NCBI GenBank assembly: GCA_017619335.1
Contig: JAFZSP010000091.1
Span: forward strand, 62,001 to 126,000
Length of the DNA: 64,000 bases
Reading direction: 5' to 3'
Origin: Bacteroidaceae bacterium
Lineage (GTDB): Bacteria > Bacteroidota > Bacteroidia > Bacteroidales > Bacteroidaceae
How positions within the stretch are numbered: position 1 is the first letter of the stretch; every line of letters starts with the position of its first letter. Made by a program: the position numbers and the translations under genes. Positions 63,567 to 64,000 of this stretch are shown one piece after another. Under the pieces are notes generated by a model, which searched no databases, had not been told where the DNA came from, and saw only the letters and a list, made by a program, of their open reading frames with translations.

Positions 63567-64000
63567 TGCGCCGCGCCTTCTTCGCGCTCGCTCTTCTTGC
63601 ACTGGGTGCTTGCCAGCCATTGGTGCATTATTACCATTACCAACCCGTGGATCCATTGGGCTGGGCGCTGACAGACACCTTACTCTTCACCGTTCCTGTC
63701 TCGTCAAACCCACAGCCTCACAACGTCAGCCTTGGCATCCGATTCCGTGAGCAGCAGCGCTACCGCGACCTCTACCTCGTTCTGGAACAGCGCCTTCAAC
63801 ACGGTGCAGCCTTGCGAGACACCCTTCACCTGCACCTGGCCAACGAGCGAGGCCGATGGCAAGCCCGAGGCGTGGTCCTTCATGAACACGAGGTCGCTGC
63901 CACACTGGCTCGACTTGACACCCTCAATCCCACCACCTTCCTCGTCTATCACGTCCAAGGCCCGCAAATCATCACTGGCATCACTGAAGTCGGCCTGAAA
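63566..64000 (+). CDS. gldH: Gliding-motility lipoprotein GldH (partial, C-terminus off window)
   Basis: ATG 63566 opens a frame that runs to the right edge (145 codons, no stop). It begins MRRAFFALALLALGACQPLV, a lipoprotein signal with Cys 16, then 'YYHYQPVDPLGWALTDTLLF', the GldH family start, with '...FLVYHVQGPQIITGITEVGLK' near the end. GldH is usually about 150-165 residues, so little is missing. GldH is an outer-envelope lipoprotein needed for gliding or T9SS function in Flavobacterium, and the ricT-gldH order is conserved in Bacteroidetes. Confidence 0.88.
   Translation, partial: MRRAFFALALLALGACQPLVHYYHYQPVDPLGWALTDTLLFTVPVSSNPQPHNVSLGIRFREQQRYRDLYLVLEQRLQHGAALRDTLHLHLANERGRWQARGVVLHEHEVAATLARLDTLNPTTFLVYHVQGPQIITGITEVGLK

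Overview
The window comes from a Bacteroidales bacterium, most like Prevotellaceae (inferred). It has a complete porP-gldK-gldL-gldM-gldN type IX secretion (T9SS) locus, and several secreted proteins end in the short 'GRRV...KGIYI(I/M)NGKK...K' sorting domain seen in Prevotella. Promoters fit the Bacteroidetes pattern TTTG-N19/20-TAnnTTTG, BACON, BspA-like leucine-rich and fasciclin lipoproteins are present, and housekeeping genes have Bacteroidetes architecture (fused SecDF, fused SpmA/B-type protein, holB-ricT-gldH). No tRNA, rRNA or CRISPR array was seen.

Layout. 1-7.9 kb (minus, AT-rich): a three-gene surface operon encoding a PEGA/barrel protein, a BACON lipoprotein and a very large BspA-like protein that runs off the left edge. 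8.1-11.1 kb (minus): two P-loop ATPase genes of unknown role. These two genes and the surface operon each sit behind a copy of the same ~100-bp promoter block. 11.3-29.4 kb: large secreted proteins, partly very GC-rich. They are a LamG-like protein, a CotH-kinase/lamin-tail protein, a glutaminase-A-like protein, a 1,696-residue LRR/cohesin/dockerin protein, and a cohesin-like protein with a sorting domain; a Na+/alanine symporter lies among them. 29.6-36.7 kb: the T9SS core operon followed by a small barrel protein. 36.7-48.1 kb: priA, a thioredoxin-fold lipoprotein, a TPR/OmpA-like lipoprotein, xerD, secDF, an EEP phosphatase and a rhomboid protease. 48.2-55 kb: HU, argS, an RNase H, an MsbA-like ABC exporter and an LTA-synthase-like sulfatase. 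55.3-64 kb: an NfeD/small peptide/flotillin operon, a nucleoside-gate transporter, a fasciclin lipoprotein, and holB-ricT-gldH, with gldH cut by the right edge.

How the genes fit together. The T9SS core at 29.6-36 kb can export the neighbouring proteins that carry C-terminal sorting domains (genes ending at 11345, 18691, 21396 and 29384). The PEGA/BACON/BspA operon and the dockerin-bearing protein are further surface or secreted products. XerD, PriA, HolB, HU, ArgS and SecDF are core functions.

Most notable observations: the near-identical promoter block with a palindrome upstream of three unrelated transcription units; a PriA that seems to lack its winged-helix domain, with a short DNA tandem repeat in its place; a GldL motor protein with a long glycine-rich insert; a cohesin plus dockerin protein next to a cohesin-like T9SS cargo; a thioredoxin-like lipoprotein without CxxC whose start lies inside a palindromic element; and an unannotated 26-residue membrane peptide between nfeD and flotillin genes.
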